Both the position numbers and the translations under genes were made by a program. Below, piece after piece: positions 8,170 to 17,065 of a DNA stretch of 64,000 bases (position 1 is its first letter; the number at the start of each line of letters is the position of its first letter). The notes beneath the pieces are model-generated. The model was not told where the DNA came from. It searched no databases and was given only the letters and a program-made list of their open reading frames with translations. Origin of the DNA: Fodinicurvata fenggangensis DSM 21160 (GTDB taxonomy: Bacteria; Pseudomonadota; Alphaproteobacteria; Kiloniellales; DSM-21159); assembly GCF_000686045.1 (NCBI RefSeq), contig NZ_JMLV01000001.1:62001-126000 (forward strand), read 5' to 3'.

Positions 8170-10104
8170 CTACGGACCCCGAATGGTCAGCGTCGCAAGT
8201 ATCGTGTTCTGCTCGTAACTGAATGACGCCGGGATGTTGGAGTCCTTATCGAGATAGCTGTAGCGTAGGCCGACAGTCGCCCAGTCCGTCGCCCGATACC
8301 GAACGCCGGCACTGGCGTGCCAGGTTTTATCTTCACGCTCGAAGTCGAAGTTCGTCCGCACGCTGGGATTGTCGTAATTGTAGGTGCGATAGCCGCCTCC
8401 AGCGAACAAGGTCAGCTTGTCGGACGGCCTGATACGGCCATCCAGACCAACGCCCCAACCATGGTTCTCCGCAGACGCACCTTCGGTCTGTTCCCGGGAC
8501 AGGGAAACATAGGGCGACAACCGTGCGCCCTCAGCCAACTCGTCAAACCACAAGGTTTGCGAGAGAACGCCCCGGTGTAAGAGACCGTCGCGGTCTTCTT
8601 CAGCCGATGTCTCGAACATGAAGTCCCGATGCGATAGCGTGTAGCTTATCGAAGTCTCGCTCCAATCCGTCTGTTGCCAGTGGAGCCCGACTTCTCCGCG
8701 CGTGGTGAAGACGTAGCTGTCGCCGTCGATATTGCCGTATTCGGCCCCGATACCAGCTGAGATTTGCCACGATTCGTCGAGATCATGTTCGACCCTAAGG
8801 CCCAGATCGGTGAACACCTCGTTGAACTCTTCACGGTCGGCATGAAGCCGACCATCAACGTTGCCGTATGCTACGACACGGGTTGCCTGATTGCCGAACA
8901 ACACGCCCCAGCCGCTGAGAGCCGGCTTGAATTGGTAGTCGGCCCTGTTCGGCGCCGAACCCGGCGCGCTGTCCGAGCGCAAAGCAACGTTGTCGTTGTA
9001 GCCAGCGTTCAGGGAGGCGCTGTAACCCCAGGAGCCCGTCCCTCTCGAAGGATAGGGCCGCGCGATCCGGTCGTAGCTGTCCAGAAGCTCGCGGTCCCTT
9101 GCGAGAGAGCGCCCACGGGCGATTTCCTCCTCGGCCTCCTCCTGGCGATCCGCCAGTTTTAGCGCGCCAGCGCGCACCGCACTTATGCGGGCTTCGAGTT
9201 CCGGCGCCAGCTTTTCCGCTTCATCCAGCAAGGGCAGCGCCTCATCCAGCCTCTCCAGACGGATCAGCGCGGTCGCCTGCCCGAGCCGGTTACGGCCGGT
9301 ATCGGGTCCTTGCCGCAGCTGATCGAGTGCCGCGCCAGGCTTGTTGACGCCCAGCAGCGCATCTCCGAGCGCCTGACGGACCACAGGCTTGTCGCGACCG
9401 TGTTCGATCGCGAGCCGCAAGGCGCCGACCGCTTGTCCGTAATCCTCGACACTCAGCTGCGCCGCCCCCAGCAGTTGCCACAGGCGCCCGTCGTTAGGAT
9501 TGGCTGCGGTAAGCTGGTCCAATTCATCGATCGCGGCCTGCGGATCACGGCCCAGCAATGTCGCCAGTTCGCCATACGCGGGCGTTCGCGCTTGTTGTAG
9601 CCGGCCGTCGCGGGCCGGGTCGGCCGACGCCAACTGAATCCCGGGCGTAGTCTGCGCACGTTGATCGTTCCGTCGAGCGTCCTGGTCGGTTGGCACGGCA
9701 TCAGCCGCAAGCTGAGCCGGCTGTACTGTCGCCAGATAGAGTTGACGCAATTCGACCCGGATCGCCGAAACGTTGGGGCCCGAGCCGGGCGGCCCGCGCT
9801 CCTCCCATCGATCGCCGCGTTCCTCCCATCGGTCCATGGCCGGGAAACGGCCGAACTGATCTGCCCGGTTCTGATTGAAGGTCAGATGCCCCAGGTTCGA
9901 ACTCTCGAGCAAGGCCCGTGTGGCCGGACGTTGATCCGACAATTCGGGCAGTTCCTGACCCTGTGCAGGGGGCGCAACGAGGGTTAGGAAACCGGCCGCG
10001 GCCGCGGCGATACAATGGGGCCTGTCAAGTGTTGGCCTCGAGCCGGAAAACAAATCAAAACCACGGGGTTCCCGAGGGCCCACTTGTTTCGCTGCACTCG
10101 CCAA
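8170..10104 (-). CDS. TPR and beta-barrel outer-membrane protein (Slam/NfrA-like)
   Basis: The roughly 644-residue protein starts with a signal-peptide-like segment (PHCIAAAAAGFLTLVAPPAQG). A TPR-rich half follows (about residues 170-345, with repeats such as GRLWQLLGAAQLSVEDYGQA). The C-terminal half of about 290 residues is made of alternating amphipathic strands rich in Tyr, Trp and Gly, from GYSASLNAGYNDNV to the end, typical of a 12-16-strand barrel. N-terminal TPR plus barrel is the architecture of Slam translocators and related proteins. A short duplication, WEERGDRWEERG, lies near residue 95. GTG at 10110 directly abuts GGGAG, so TTG at 10104 with GGGAGG upstream is preferred. It lies 170 bases downstream of a secreted acidic protein on the same strand and may export it (inference). 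Confidence 0.6.
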   Translation of the reverse strand: MASAAKQVGPREPRGFDLFSGSRPTLDRPHCIAAAAAGFLTLVAPPAQGQELPELSDQRPATRALLESSNLGHLTFNQNRADQFGRFPAMDRWEERGDRWEERGPPGSGPNVSAIRVELRQLYLATVQPAQLAADAVPTDQDARRNDQRAQTTPGIQLASADPARDGRLQQARTPAYGELATLLGRDPQAAIDELDQLTAANPNDGRLWQLLGAAQLSVEDYGQAVGALRLAIEHGRDKPVVRQALGDALLGVNKPGAALDQLRQGPDTGRNRLGQATALIRLERLDEALPLLDEAEKLAPELEARISAVRAGALKLADRQEEAEEEIARGRSLARDRELLDSYDRIARPYPSRGTGSWGYSASLNAGYNDNVALRSDSAPGSAPNRADYQFKPALSGWGVLFGNQATRVVAYGNVDGRLHADREEFNEVFTDLGLRVEHDLDESWQISAGIGAEYGNIDGDSYVFTTRGEVGLHWQQTDWSETSISYTLSHRDFMFETSAEEDRDGLLHRGVLSQTLWFDELAEGARLSPYVSLSREQTEGASAENHGWGVGLDGRIRPSDKLTLFAGGGYRTYNYDNPSVRTNFDFEREDKTWHASAGVRYRATDWATVGLRYSYLDKDSNIPASFSYEQNTILATLTIRGP

Positions 10105-10275
10105 AAGCACCTCCCATCCGTGTCGTCTGTCACACGTGGACTTTGATGGTTGGCCGCGACCTCGCTTTAGAGTGCCCTACACAGCCCATCCTGGGTCAGA
10201 GGGCTTGATGGCTCAGTGGTCGCTATAGATAGTCGTATAATTGCGCACTACATTTGGTTGGCAGACCGACTTGAT

Positions 10276-11853
10276 TCAGCTGTCAGGGGGAACCGGATCA
10301 ATGGTTCCGGGGTTCCAGAACGACGGCGGCAACGGCATGGCCCAGTTCTGCATGGAGCCGGGCCGAACTGGCATCGTCGTCTTGTCCAGTGGGTTTAGGA
10401 CCTCCCATGGTAGGTTCATATCAACCTTACCATCCCCCGGATTGGCCGGCATCGTGGTGTCTGAGTTGCTGGCAGCGCGCTCGATATCTTCATCGGTGTC
10501 ATTGAAACGGTTAACGAGTTCCTTTTCCTCCTCCGTCATCGGCGGACCACCGCGCTGACCGGGCGCTGGCAAGGTATCTCCATTATCCTTGTCGGCCTTG
10601 TCTTCGCCTTCCTCGCTATCGTTGCTATTATCGGAGTTTGACGATGACTCTGATTCGGACTCTGAATCTGATTCGTTACTGTCCTCCTGATCTGACTCTG
10701 AATTGCTTTCGTTTCTCGCCTCTTGATCCGACTCTGAATCGTCGTCGTTACTGTTCTCTCCAACGGCTTCGTCTGCCCCAAACTCCATGGTCTCTTCGTC
10801 TTCGTCGCTACCGCCCGTTTGATCTGATCCGGAACCGGAATTTTCCGACCATGTAATCTTTAATTCACCGGACGCATCGATATGCCAGTCGCCGTCGGAT
10901 CCCGTAACGGTATCGACATCGTCTTTTTCGACTGTTTGGACGACATGCCCCTCATGCCCCTCGTCGTCGTATATAATAATGTGATCGCCCATTTCGCGTG
11001 CTGGAATACCATCGCTTCCGTCGCCCTGCATGCGGCCGGATTCGGACGCCGACGGGGCCCTCACACCGGCTAGACTGCCGAAGATTCCGCCGTAGCCGGC
11101 CCCCATGGGGTTTCCGCCTTCAGTCATCGGCCCTGACGGGAGAACCTGATTGGCAAGCCGTCCTACAACCTCGGCCCCGTAAATGTCGGGCCCAACACCG
11201 GGATAGGTGCCCCAGCCAAGTTCGATTCCGTCGGTGGCACCCGTTGCGCCTGTCTCTTCAATATCCGAGTCGTTATCCGGGATCGGCTTGGCCTTGGGCA
11301 CCGCCACGTCGAATGCGGCCTCGCCTTCACCCCCGGCGGATTTATCATCCTGGTTATTCTTGTCTTCGTCGTTGCTTGAAGAGCTGTCGTCACTCGCTGC
11401 ATCACGAGCGGCCTCCGAGCCGTCTTCGCCGCTCAGATAGGCTTTGGTGACCGCGTCCTTGATTTCGTCACGAGCACGTTCCTCCTGGCGTTCCTGGATC
11501 GAGCCGCCTTCGCGGCTCTCTTGGTCGGCCCGGTTCTGCTGGCGGGTGTCGCTTTCCTGGCGTTCATCCAATCCTTCCTTGGCGTCAGGAGCGATTTCGG
11601 AAGCGGCATCCGCCGCCAATTCGTCAGCGAGACTCTCTTCAACCGTATCGCCATCCTCTGCTGTGGCCGGCACTGTCCCGGCGCCCATCAAGGCGACGAC
11701 TGACGCGATCGTGATCGCGCTTCGCAGGGCACGTTGCGGCCGCGTGAACGCCGAACTCGCACGCAGGATTTCACTTGGGGGTGGTACCATAACGCATCGG
11801 CCACCGCCGTGCTGCGCCAGATCAGCCTTTGGATGGCCCGTCGTCCGCGTCAT
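10276..11853 (-). CDS. Secreted, highly acidic Ser/Asp/Glu-rich protein
   Basis: The 525-residue protein starts at an ATG with GGGAGG 6 bases upstream. A long N-terminal region precedes a hydrophobic segment with a likely cleavage site (SAITIASVVALMGAGTVPATA, about residues 45-66), so it is probably exported. There is no lipobox Cys. The mature part is low-complexity and acidic, with a Glu/Arg-rich coiled stretch (residues 70-140). A more ordered centre (about 195-330) contains EMGDHIIIYDDEGHEGHVV. A long Ser-Asp-Glu-Asn run (about 345-430) is followed by a Pro-rich tail ending in PPDS. Acidic SD repeats occur in surface adhesins and in calcium-binding or halophile surface proteins. The downstream TPR-barrel protein may translocate it. 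The function is unknown. Confidence 0.65.
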   Translation of the reverse strand: MTRTTGHPKADLAQHGGGRCVMVPPPSEILRASSAFTRPQRALRSAITIASVVALMGAGTVPATAEDGDTVEESLADELAADAASEIAPDAKEGLDERQESDTRQQNRADQESREGGSIQERQEERARDEIKDAVTKAYLSGEDGSEAARDAASDDSSSSNDEDKNNQDDKSAGGEGEAAFDVAVPKAKPIPDNDSDIEETGATGATDGIELGWGTYPGVGPDIYGAEVVGRLANQVLPSGPMTEGGNPMGAGYGGIFGSLAGVRAPSASESGRMQGDGSDGIPAREMGDHIIIYDDEGHEGHVVQTVEKDDVDTVTGSDGDWHIDASGELKITWSENSGSGSDQTGGSDEDEETMEFGADEAVGENSNDDDSESDQEARNESNSESDQEDSNESDSESESESSSNSDNSNDSEEGEDKADKDNGDTLPAPGQRGGPPMTEEEKELVNRFNDTDEDIERAASNSDTTMPANPGDGKVDMNLPWEVLNPLDKTTMPVRPGSMQNWAMPLPPSFWNPGTIDPVPPDS

Positions 11854-12549
11854 CGCAATCCTCCCATCCGGCTCCTGTGCCGTTGATGGTGATCAGGCGA
11901 TATTAAAATCTATAAAAAATTTAGAAAATTATGCTTACGAAACAGTGTGCTGTCAAATGCACTGTAATACAGTGTATATAAGAGATAGCATGACATTCCT
12001 CGCTTGAACGCAACAATCACAATCTGATTTCCCAGTGAAACAGCTGCCCGCCAAATGTTATGAGCGCTAGCGAAGCACGGTGCGCTCGGAGCCTCACAGG
12101 GGGCTGGCCGGAAATGCTCGTAGGTGTATCAAGACGTTGCGAAGCCCGCTCACCTGGAACGAGCTGCGGAAGAGGAGAATGAAAACACCGGAGCCCCGGA
12201 ACTTCGCGGATGACCGGTTTGGGCCCAATCTTCGCTGCCGATGATTCTTGTCGCACCGCACTCGAAGCAATACCAGGAGCCGTCAGGGTCAAGGTCGGTG
12301 GGTCTTTGTTCGTCAAGGAGGCAGCAGAGCCTCTAGAGCGCAGAAAACTTTCGATTCTCGGGCTACAGGGCGTTTCTCCTAAGAGGCGTTGATTCTGCGA
12401 AGCCATTGATTGTTTTAATCTCTTGAAGCGTACAGCAATAGCTTGGCGCCAGGGGCCGTGGCATACTTGTAACCAAGGTTGTGGAAAGGACTGTGCCTCT
12501 GCACAGTCGTCGTCCTGCCACAGAAGCCGAGTTGACGGGAAATGAAGAG
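11854..12549. other. Intergenic region of about 700 bases without an intact gene
   Basis: The left part (about 11895-12000) is markedly AT-rich and holds a palindrome; it is probably the promoter region of the minus-strand acidic protein. Between about 12147 and 12344 a minus-strand frame without start codon reads LLDEQRPTDLDPDGSWYC followed by FECGATRIIG. It looks protein-like but is too short to identify and could be chance or a decayed gene. The remainder shows nothing I can name. Confidence 0.5.
11942..11974. promoter_or_regulatory. Palindromic operator-like site
   Basis: CACTGT (11960-11965) and ACAGTG (11969-11974) form a perfect inverted repeat with a 3-base centre. A further copy of ACAGTGT sits at 11942-11948, in the AT-rich tract about 90-120 bases upstream of the acidic protein start at 11853. 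A transcription factor site is likely; the regulator is not identifiable. Confidence 0.4.
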
Positions 12550-13086
12550 ATGACGACAAGCACCGACAAGCGAGACAGCAGCAAGATTGCCTATCAGCGG
12601 CCCCAGCCCACCTCGATGCTGCCGGACATCTTCGTGCAGGGGGCACTCGAGTTGGATGGCAACGACGAGGCCTGGGTTCCGCAGGCCGATGGCGTCTGGT
12701 TCCGTCCTCTCGTCCTGTCGGTGAGCCAAGGCTATTATGTGAACCTGCTGCGTGTGCGCCAGTCCGGCATCCTGTCCCGTCATCGACACACGGGACCGGT
12801 GCACGCTTTCACCTTGCGGGGTGAGTGGCACTATCTGGAGCACGATTGGGTTGCCCGTGAGGGGGATTACGCATTCGAGCCTCCGGGAGAGACGCATACG
12901 CTTGTCGTTCCCGAGGGGGTCGATGAAATGGTGACGCTGTTTCATGTAACGGGCGGCTATACTTACGTCGATCCGGACGGCAACGCGCTCGACTACGAGG
13001 ACGTCTTCACCAAGCTGGACAATGCGATTCGGCACTATGAAGCCATCGGCTTGGGGCGCGCGTACGCCGACAGCCTCATTCGCTAG
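12550..13086 (+). CDS. Cupin dioxygenase of the 2,4'-dihydroxyacetophenone dioxygenase type
   Basis: From the ATG at 12550 the product is 178 residues. A single cupin barrel carries HRHTGPVHAF near residue 79 and GETHTLVVPEG near residue 116, the likely metal-binding His residues. The sequence around these motifs resembles the 2,4'-dihydroxyacetophenone dioxygenase family, non-haem iron enzymes that cleave C-C bonds with oxygen. Many relatives have unknown substrates. A longer frame from 12481 exists, but the start at MTTSTDK fits the family length better. It converges on the DUF2306-like gene with a 4-base overlap of 3' ends. Confidence 0.6.
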   Translation: MTTSTDKRDSSKIAYQRPQPTSMLPDIFVQGALELDGNDEAWVPQADGVWFRPLVLSVSQGYYVNLLRVRQSGILSRHRHTGPVHAFTLRGEWHYLEHDWVAREGDYAFEPPGETHTLVVPEGVDEMVTLFHVTGGYTYVDPDGNALDYEDVFTKLDNAIRHYEAIGLGRAYADSLIR

Positions 13087-13745
13087 GCGCGACCGTGTAG
13101 TGTTCGCTCTGCTGAGTGGCGGGGCCGCAGAAGGCGCATGTTCCACCAGACGATCAGCGGTGTGATCAGGGCTGTTGGGCCCAACCAGCCGACCAGGTCG
13201 GGCAGGAAGGTCAGGTTGACCACCACCGCCGCGGTGATTGTCGCAATCGTTCCACCCAGCATACGGGTCAGATGATGCGCGATGCGCTGCTTGCCGGTCA
13301 CAGGTTCCTTGCGCCATTGGCGCAGGTCCGTGATGGCCATGCTCAATCCGATGGCGCCGAACACCAACAGGATGATCGCGCGGTCGCTTCCCCCCGGTTC
13401 GGACATGCCCATGAGGCCCCAACCTGTCATCGCCAGGGCTGTTACGGTCATGAGTAGCGCCGCGCCAACATCGATTGGCCGGGTTCTTCCGTCACGCTGT
13501 TTGGCTGTCCGCCAACCGGTAAACACGAAATAGAAGCTGAATATCCCGATCCCCAACAGGAAGGCATTGGGGTGGATGAAGACCAATGCGAGGGCCGTCA
13601 GTGATACGACCAGCATCGCCAGCACATAGATTGTTCCGGCCCGGCGGTGCAGGCGCGCACCCTTGCTTGCCGCGACGGCCACGCCGGCTGCGCCAAGAGC
13701 CAGGAACCCCGAGAGGATATGAGGTACAAGCAGCAACTCGATCAT
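13083..13745 (-). CDS. Multi-pass membrane protein (DUF2306-like)
   Basis: The start at 13745 is chosen because AAAGGA lies 9 bases upstream of that ATG. The 220-residue product has about seven hydrophobic segments. It begins with LLLVPHILSGFLALGAAGVAV and has KGARLHRRAGTIYV after the first pass and IAHHLTRMLGGTIA later. The His residues and topology resemble DUF2306 membrane proteins. No enzymatic function is known to me. Its 5' end faces the LytTR gene, leaving about 184 bases between the preferred starts. Confidence 0.6.
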   Translation of the reverse strand: MIELLLVPHILSGFLALGAAGVAVAASKGARLHRRAGTIYVLAMLVVSLTALALVFIHPNAFLLGIGIFSFYFVFTGWRTAKQRDGRTRPIDVGAALLMTVTALAMTGWGLMGMSEPGGSDRAIILLVFGAIGLSMAITDLRQWRKEPVTGKQRIAHHLTRMLGGTIATITAAVVVNLTFLPDLVGWLGPTALITPLIVWWNMRLLRPRHSAERTLHGRA

Positions 13746-13929
13746 CTCATCTTGTCCTTTGATGAAACAGCTGTGGTCATTGGCGCGCATGGGCAGCGGC
13801 CGTACTGTGCGCCAGGGAATGCCGGGGATTGAGGGTTTGGCTCAAGCAAAGCTGCGGGAAAGTCTTGTGAAATTCGTGAACGGCATCTCAGGTTCATTCG
13901 CGAAGCGTGAAGGGAAGGGGGGCTGGCCG

Positions 13930-14664
13930 ATGCGTCTGGGGCCGCCGGTTGCCGTCGGGCTTCTGTTGGGGCTGCTGGGGCCATTTGGCACCTACGACGC
14001 TATCGCCGTCCTGCCTCGATTGGTTTATTGGCTTTCGGTCGTCTCGCTGAACTGGCTGCTGTGCGACCTGGCGATCCGGCAAATCGATACGCGACTTTCC
14101 GAAAGCCTGCCCGGGCGTCATCTGCTTGTTCCTCTGGGGGGCAGTTTCCTGGTTTCCCTGCCAGCGACCGCTGTCGTTCACATGGCAAGTTCCATTGCCG
14201 GCGTGGCTCGGGACAGCAATCTCCTGGAGCTCTACGGAAAGGTGCTTCTGCTGTGTGCCGTGATTTCAGTGGTGGGCTATCGAGCAAGCCGGCGCGAAAG
14301 TGACGATAAGGCTGGCTTGGCGCCTGTGGCAGGCCAGCGAATCGGTGACAGGGAGGCTCCGCTGTTTTTCGCTCGCTTGAGCAAGCCGTTACGAGGGAAG
14401 CTGCTGTGCCTGGAGATGCAGGATCACTATCTGGCTGTGCATAGCAGTGAAGGCAGCGAATTGATCCTTTGCCGCATGGAGGATGCGGCACGTGAGCTGG
14501 ACGGACTGGGCCAGCGTGTCCATCGCTCCTGGTGGGTTGCCAGGGATGCGCTCTCTGGCGTTGAGCGCAGTGGCCAACAGCAGTTGCTCAGGCTGACGGA
14601 TGGTCGCCTTGTTCCTGTGGGCCGGACCTATCGCACAAGGCTGAGGGAATGCGGCTTCCTGTAG
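13930..14664 (+). CDS. Membrane-anchored LytTR transcriptional regulator
   Basis: The 244-residue protein has about four hydrophobic segments in its first 125 residues. A LytTR DNA-binding domain fills the last 100 (LCLEMQDHYLAVHSSEGSEL, VHRSWWVARDALSGV, LTDGRLVPVGRTYRTRL). LytTR domains contact DNA through a beta-rich fold rather than a helix-turn-helix. A membrane domain fused to LytTR suggests a one-component regulator controlled at the membrane. I chose the ATG at 13930 because a long G-rich ribosome site lies 7-8 bases before it; an open extension reaches back to 13759 and would overlap the divergent gene. The divergent membrane protein gene is a candidate target. Confidence 0.75.
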   Translation: MRLGPPVAVGLLLGLLGPFGTYDAIAVLPRLVYWLSVVSLNWLLCDLAIRQIDTRLSESLPGRHLLVPLGGSFLVSLPATAVVHMASSIAGVARDSNLLELYGKVLLLCAVISVVGYRASRRESDDKAGLAPVAGQRIGDREAPLFFARLSKPLRGKLLCLEMQDHYLAVHSSEGSELILCRMEDAARELDGLGQRVHRSWWVARDALSGVERSGQQQLLRLTDGRLVPVGRTYRTRLRECGFL

Positions 14665-14896
14665 TTCTTCCCGAAAGGCCCAATGACAGCTGATACAGGG
14701 TGGGAAAAGGCCTTTCCGAGCGAAGCCGCAGGGTTGTTCCTCATTTTTTGAAGGAAGGCTCTGGTTTGAGTGCCTTGCTGTGGCTAGACTGGAAATCAGG
14801 TCACTGACGGCTATTTCATCAACCTGTGCAGGTCGATCGCGTAGCGGCCCGCAGACGGTAAATCCTTCTCCGGACAAGAAAACAGGGAGCATCCGG

Positions 14897-15820
14897 ATGA
14901 CTTTCAAGAACTTCAAGACAGCCCTTTTCGCCGCGGCCCTGAGTGCAGGGGTCGCAACCTCCGCCGCTGCCCAGGACAGTGTCACGGTGGCGTCCAAGAT
15001 CGATACGGAAGGCGAACTCCTGGGCAACGTGATCCGGGTTCTCCTGGAAGATGCGGGCATCGAGGTCGAAAACCGTATCCAGTTGGGGCCAACGAATGTG
15101 GTGCGCGAAGCCATTACCGCCGGCGAAATCGATATCTATCCCGAGTACACCGGTAATGGCGCCTTTTTCTTCGGCATGGAAGACAGCGATGTCTGGAACA
15201 ACGCGGATGAGGCCTATGAAACGGTAAGCGAGCTGGACCTGGAGGAAAACGGGATCGTCTGGCTTCAGCCGGCCCCGGCCAACAACACCTGGGCCATCGC
15301 CGTACGCCGTGATGTGGCCGAGGCAGAAGGCCTGGCAACAATGGAGGATTTCGGGCGCTGGGTGTCCGAAGGCGGTGAGGTGAAGTTGGCGGCCTCGGCC
15401 GAGTTCGTGACCACGCCGAATGCGCTGCCGGCTTTCCAGGAAACCTATGGTTTTGAACTCGATGGGGACCAGCTCCTGGAGCTGTCCGGTGGAAATACGG
15501 CGACCACGATTCGTGCCGCCGCCGAAGGCATGAATGATGCAAATGCGGCCATGGCCTATGGCACAGACGGCGCCCTGTCTGCAGTTGGCCTTGTGGTGAT
15601 GGAGGACACGAAGGGGGTGCAGTTCGTGTACGAGCCGGCCCCGATCGTCCGCCAGGAAGTCCTGGATGCACATCCGGAAATAGCGGACCTTCTCAACCCC
15701 GTGTTCGAAAGCCTCACCCTTGAAACCCTGCAGGGTCTGAACTCCCAGATTGCCGTTGATGGCCTGGATGCGCAGCAGGTGGCACAGGACTATCTCGAGG
15801 AGAACGATTTCCTGGATTGA
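14897..15820 (+). CDS. Osmoprotectant ABC transporter, substrate-binding protein (YehZ/OsmF-like)
   Basis: The 307-residue protein begins with a signal peptide (MTFKNFKTALFAAALSAGVA, cleavage near AAAQD). The mature part opens with VTVASKIDTEGELLGNVI and contains GEIDIYPEYTGNG, both characteristic of the OpuAC/ProX-like binding proteins for glycine betaine, choline or related compounds. It is the first gene of a four-gene set (binding protein, permease, ATPase, permease), the composition of yehZYXW in Escherichia coli. The start is the ATG at 14897, where the signal peptide begins. The actual ligand cannot be read from the sequence. Confidence 0.88.
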   Translation: MTFKNFKTALFAAALSAGVATSAAAQDSVTVASKIDTEGELLGNVIRVLLEDAGIEVENRIQLGPTNVVREAITAGEIDIYPEYTGNGAFFFGMEDSDVWNNADEAYETVSELDLEENGIVWLQPAPANNTWAIAVRRDVAEAEGLATMEDFGRWVSEGGEVKLAASAEFVTTPNALPAFQETYGFELDGDQLLELSGGNTATTIRAAAEGMNDANAAMAYGTDGALSAVGLVVMEDTKGVQFVYEPAPIVRQEVLDAHPEIADLLNPVFESLTLETLQGLNSQIAVDGLDAQQVAQDYLEENDFLD

Positions 15821-15901
15821 TGGGCGATATGTCCGGAACAGGGCTCCGGCGTTGAGTGCCCCGAAGGACCCGTGCACCGAAGCCCTGTTCCCTAGCGTTC
15901 C

Positions 15902-17065
15902 ATGAAGCCGAACCGCGTCATCGTAACCCTGTTGGTCCTTGCGCTGGCTGCAACGCTGTTGCTGCCTTTTGCCAACCTGGCGGAAAACCGCTTGGTGAGC
16001 GGGACCCCCTATCGTTTCTGGTCGGCCCTGACGACCGGCCAGCTGGTGGCGGCACTGGCGCTGACGGTGAGTCTGACCGGAATGGCGGTCAGTTGGTACA
16101 AACGGCCGGTTCTCAACGGCAATGCCACGCTGGTCTGTTGCCTCTGCCTCCTGCTGCTGGTCATTTATGCGGCCGGGGATTTTGCCACACGCAGCCTTGA
16201 GGATGCAGGGCCGGCAGCACGAGTGTCACTCAGTAGCGCCTTCTGGGCCCAGATCTTCTGCCTCAGCCTGATGATGATCGATGTGCTGCAGCGCATGACG
16301 CGGTCCATCTTCATGCAGGTCTTCTTTGCGCTTTTTGCCTTCGCGGCCGTGATGCTCTTGTTTTTCAGCGGCGCGCTGGACCAGCTGTCGATCATGCGGG
16401 AATACGCCAATCGGCAAGAGGCCTTTGCCGGGGCGCTGGTCCAGCACATGATGCTGGTGATTTCGGCGCTGGGGCCAGCTCTTGTTATCGGTGTGCCATT
16501 GGGCTTGCTGGCCTTGCGCAGGCTGCGTCTGCGCAGTGGTCTTTTCAGCACGCTGAATGTTTTCCAGACCGTGCCCAGCATTGCCCTGTTCGGTTTGCTG
16601 GTGGCACCGCTTTCAGCGCTTGGCGAGGCTGTTCCGCTGTTCCGGGACCTGGGCATTCGGGGTATCGGGTCCACGCCGGCCATTATCGCCCTGGTGCTCT
16701 ATGCCCTGTTGCCCATAGCACGAAATACCTATGCGGGCTTCGCCCAGGTGCCGACGGCCGCCATAGAGGCGGCGCAGGGTATGGGAATGACGCCGCAGCA
16801 AATTCTGTGGCGTATCGAGGTGCCCCTGGCGCTTCCCGTCCTGTTGTCTGGCCTCAGGATCGTTGTGGTCCAGTCGATAGGGCTTGCCGTGGTGGCCGCG
16901 CTGATCGGAGCGGGTGGCCTGGGCACCTTCGTTTTCAATGGGCTGGGGCAGTATGCAATAGATCTCGTACTGCTGGGCGCAATACCCACTATAATACTGG
17001 CTGTCCTTGCGGATTGCCTGCTTCAGCTTCTTGTTTCGCTCAGTCGACGGAAAGGTGTCACATGA
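15902..17065 (+). CDS. Osmoprotectant ABC transporter permease (YehY-like)
   Basis: The 387-residue inner-membrane protein has extra N-terminal membrane segments followed by a BPD-type permease domain. The domain contains the cytoplasmic EAA-like loop AAIEAAQGMGMTPQQILWRIEVPLALP near residue 293. The length fits YehY (about 385 residues), the longer of the two permeases in this transporter type. Its stop overlaps the ATPase start (ATGA), indicating translational coupling. Confidence 0.87.
   Translation: MKPNRVIVTLLVLALAATLLLPFANLAENRLVSGTPYRFWSALTTGQLVAALALTVSLTGMAVSWYKRPVLNGNATLVCCLCLLLLVIYAAGDFATRSLEDAGPAARVSLSSAFWAQIFCLSLMMIDVLQRMTRSIFMQVFFALFAFAAVMLLFFSGALDQLSIMREYANRQEAFAGALVQHMMLVISALGPALVIGVPLGLLALRRLRLRSGLFSTLNVFQTVPSIALFGLLVAPLSALGEAVPLFRDLGIRGIGSTPAIIALVLYALLPIARNTYAGFAQVPTAAIEAAQGMGMTPQQILWRIEVPLALPVLLSGLRIVVVQSIGLAVVAALIGAGGLGTFVFNGLGQYAIDLVLLGAIPTIILAVLADCLLQLLVSLSRRKGVT

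Noticed and set aside
10620-10760. Tandem repeat or microsatellite in the acidic protein gene
   Set aside because: The protein run is repetitive, but the codons vary and no fixed DNA repeat unit is seen.
12017-12646. A 209-codon minus-strand frame over the 12 kb gap
   Set aside because: Composition is rich in Arg, Ser and Pro without a recognisable domain, and it overlaps the cupin gene on the other strand.
12415-13422. A 335-codon minus-strand frame opposite the cupin gene
   Set aside because: It is antisense to a clear cupin and also overlaps the DUF2306-like gene in a different frame.
16807-17061. N-terminal extension of the osmoprotectant ATPase
   Set aside because: It runs inside the permease gene; the ATPase family start MIELDQVTK is at 17062 with an ATGA overlap.
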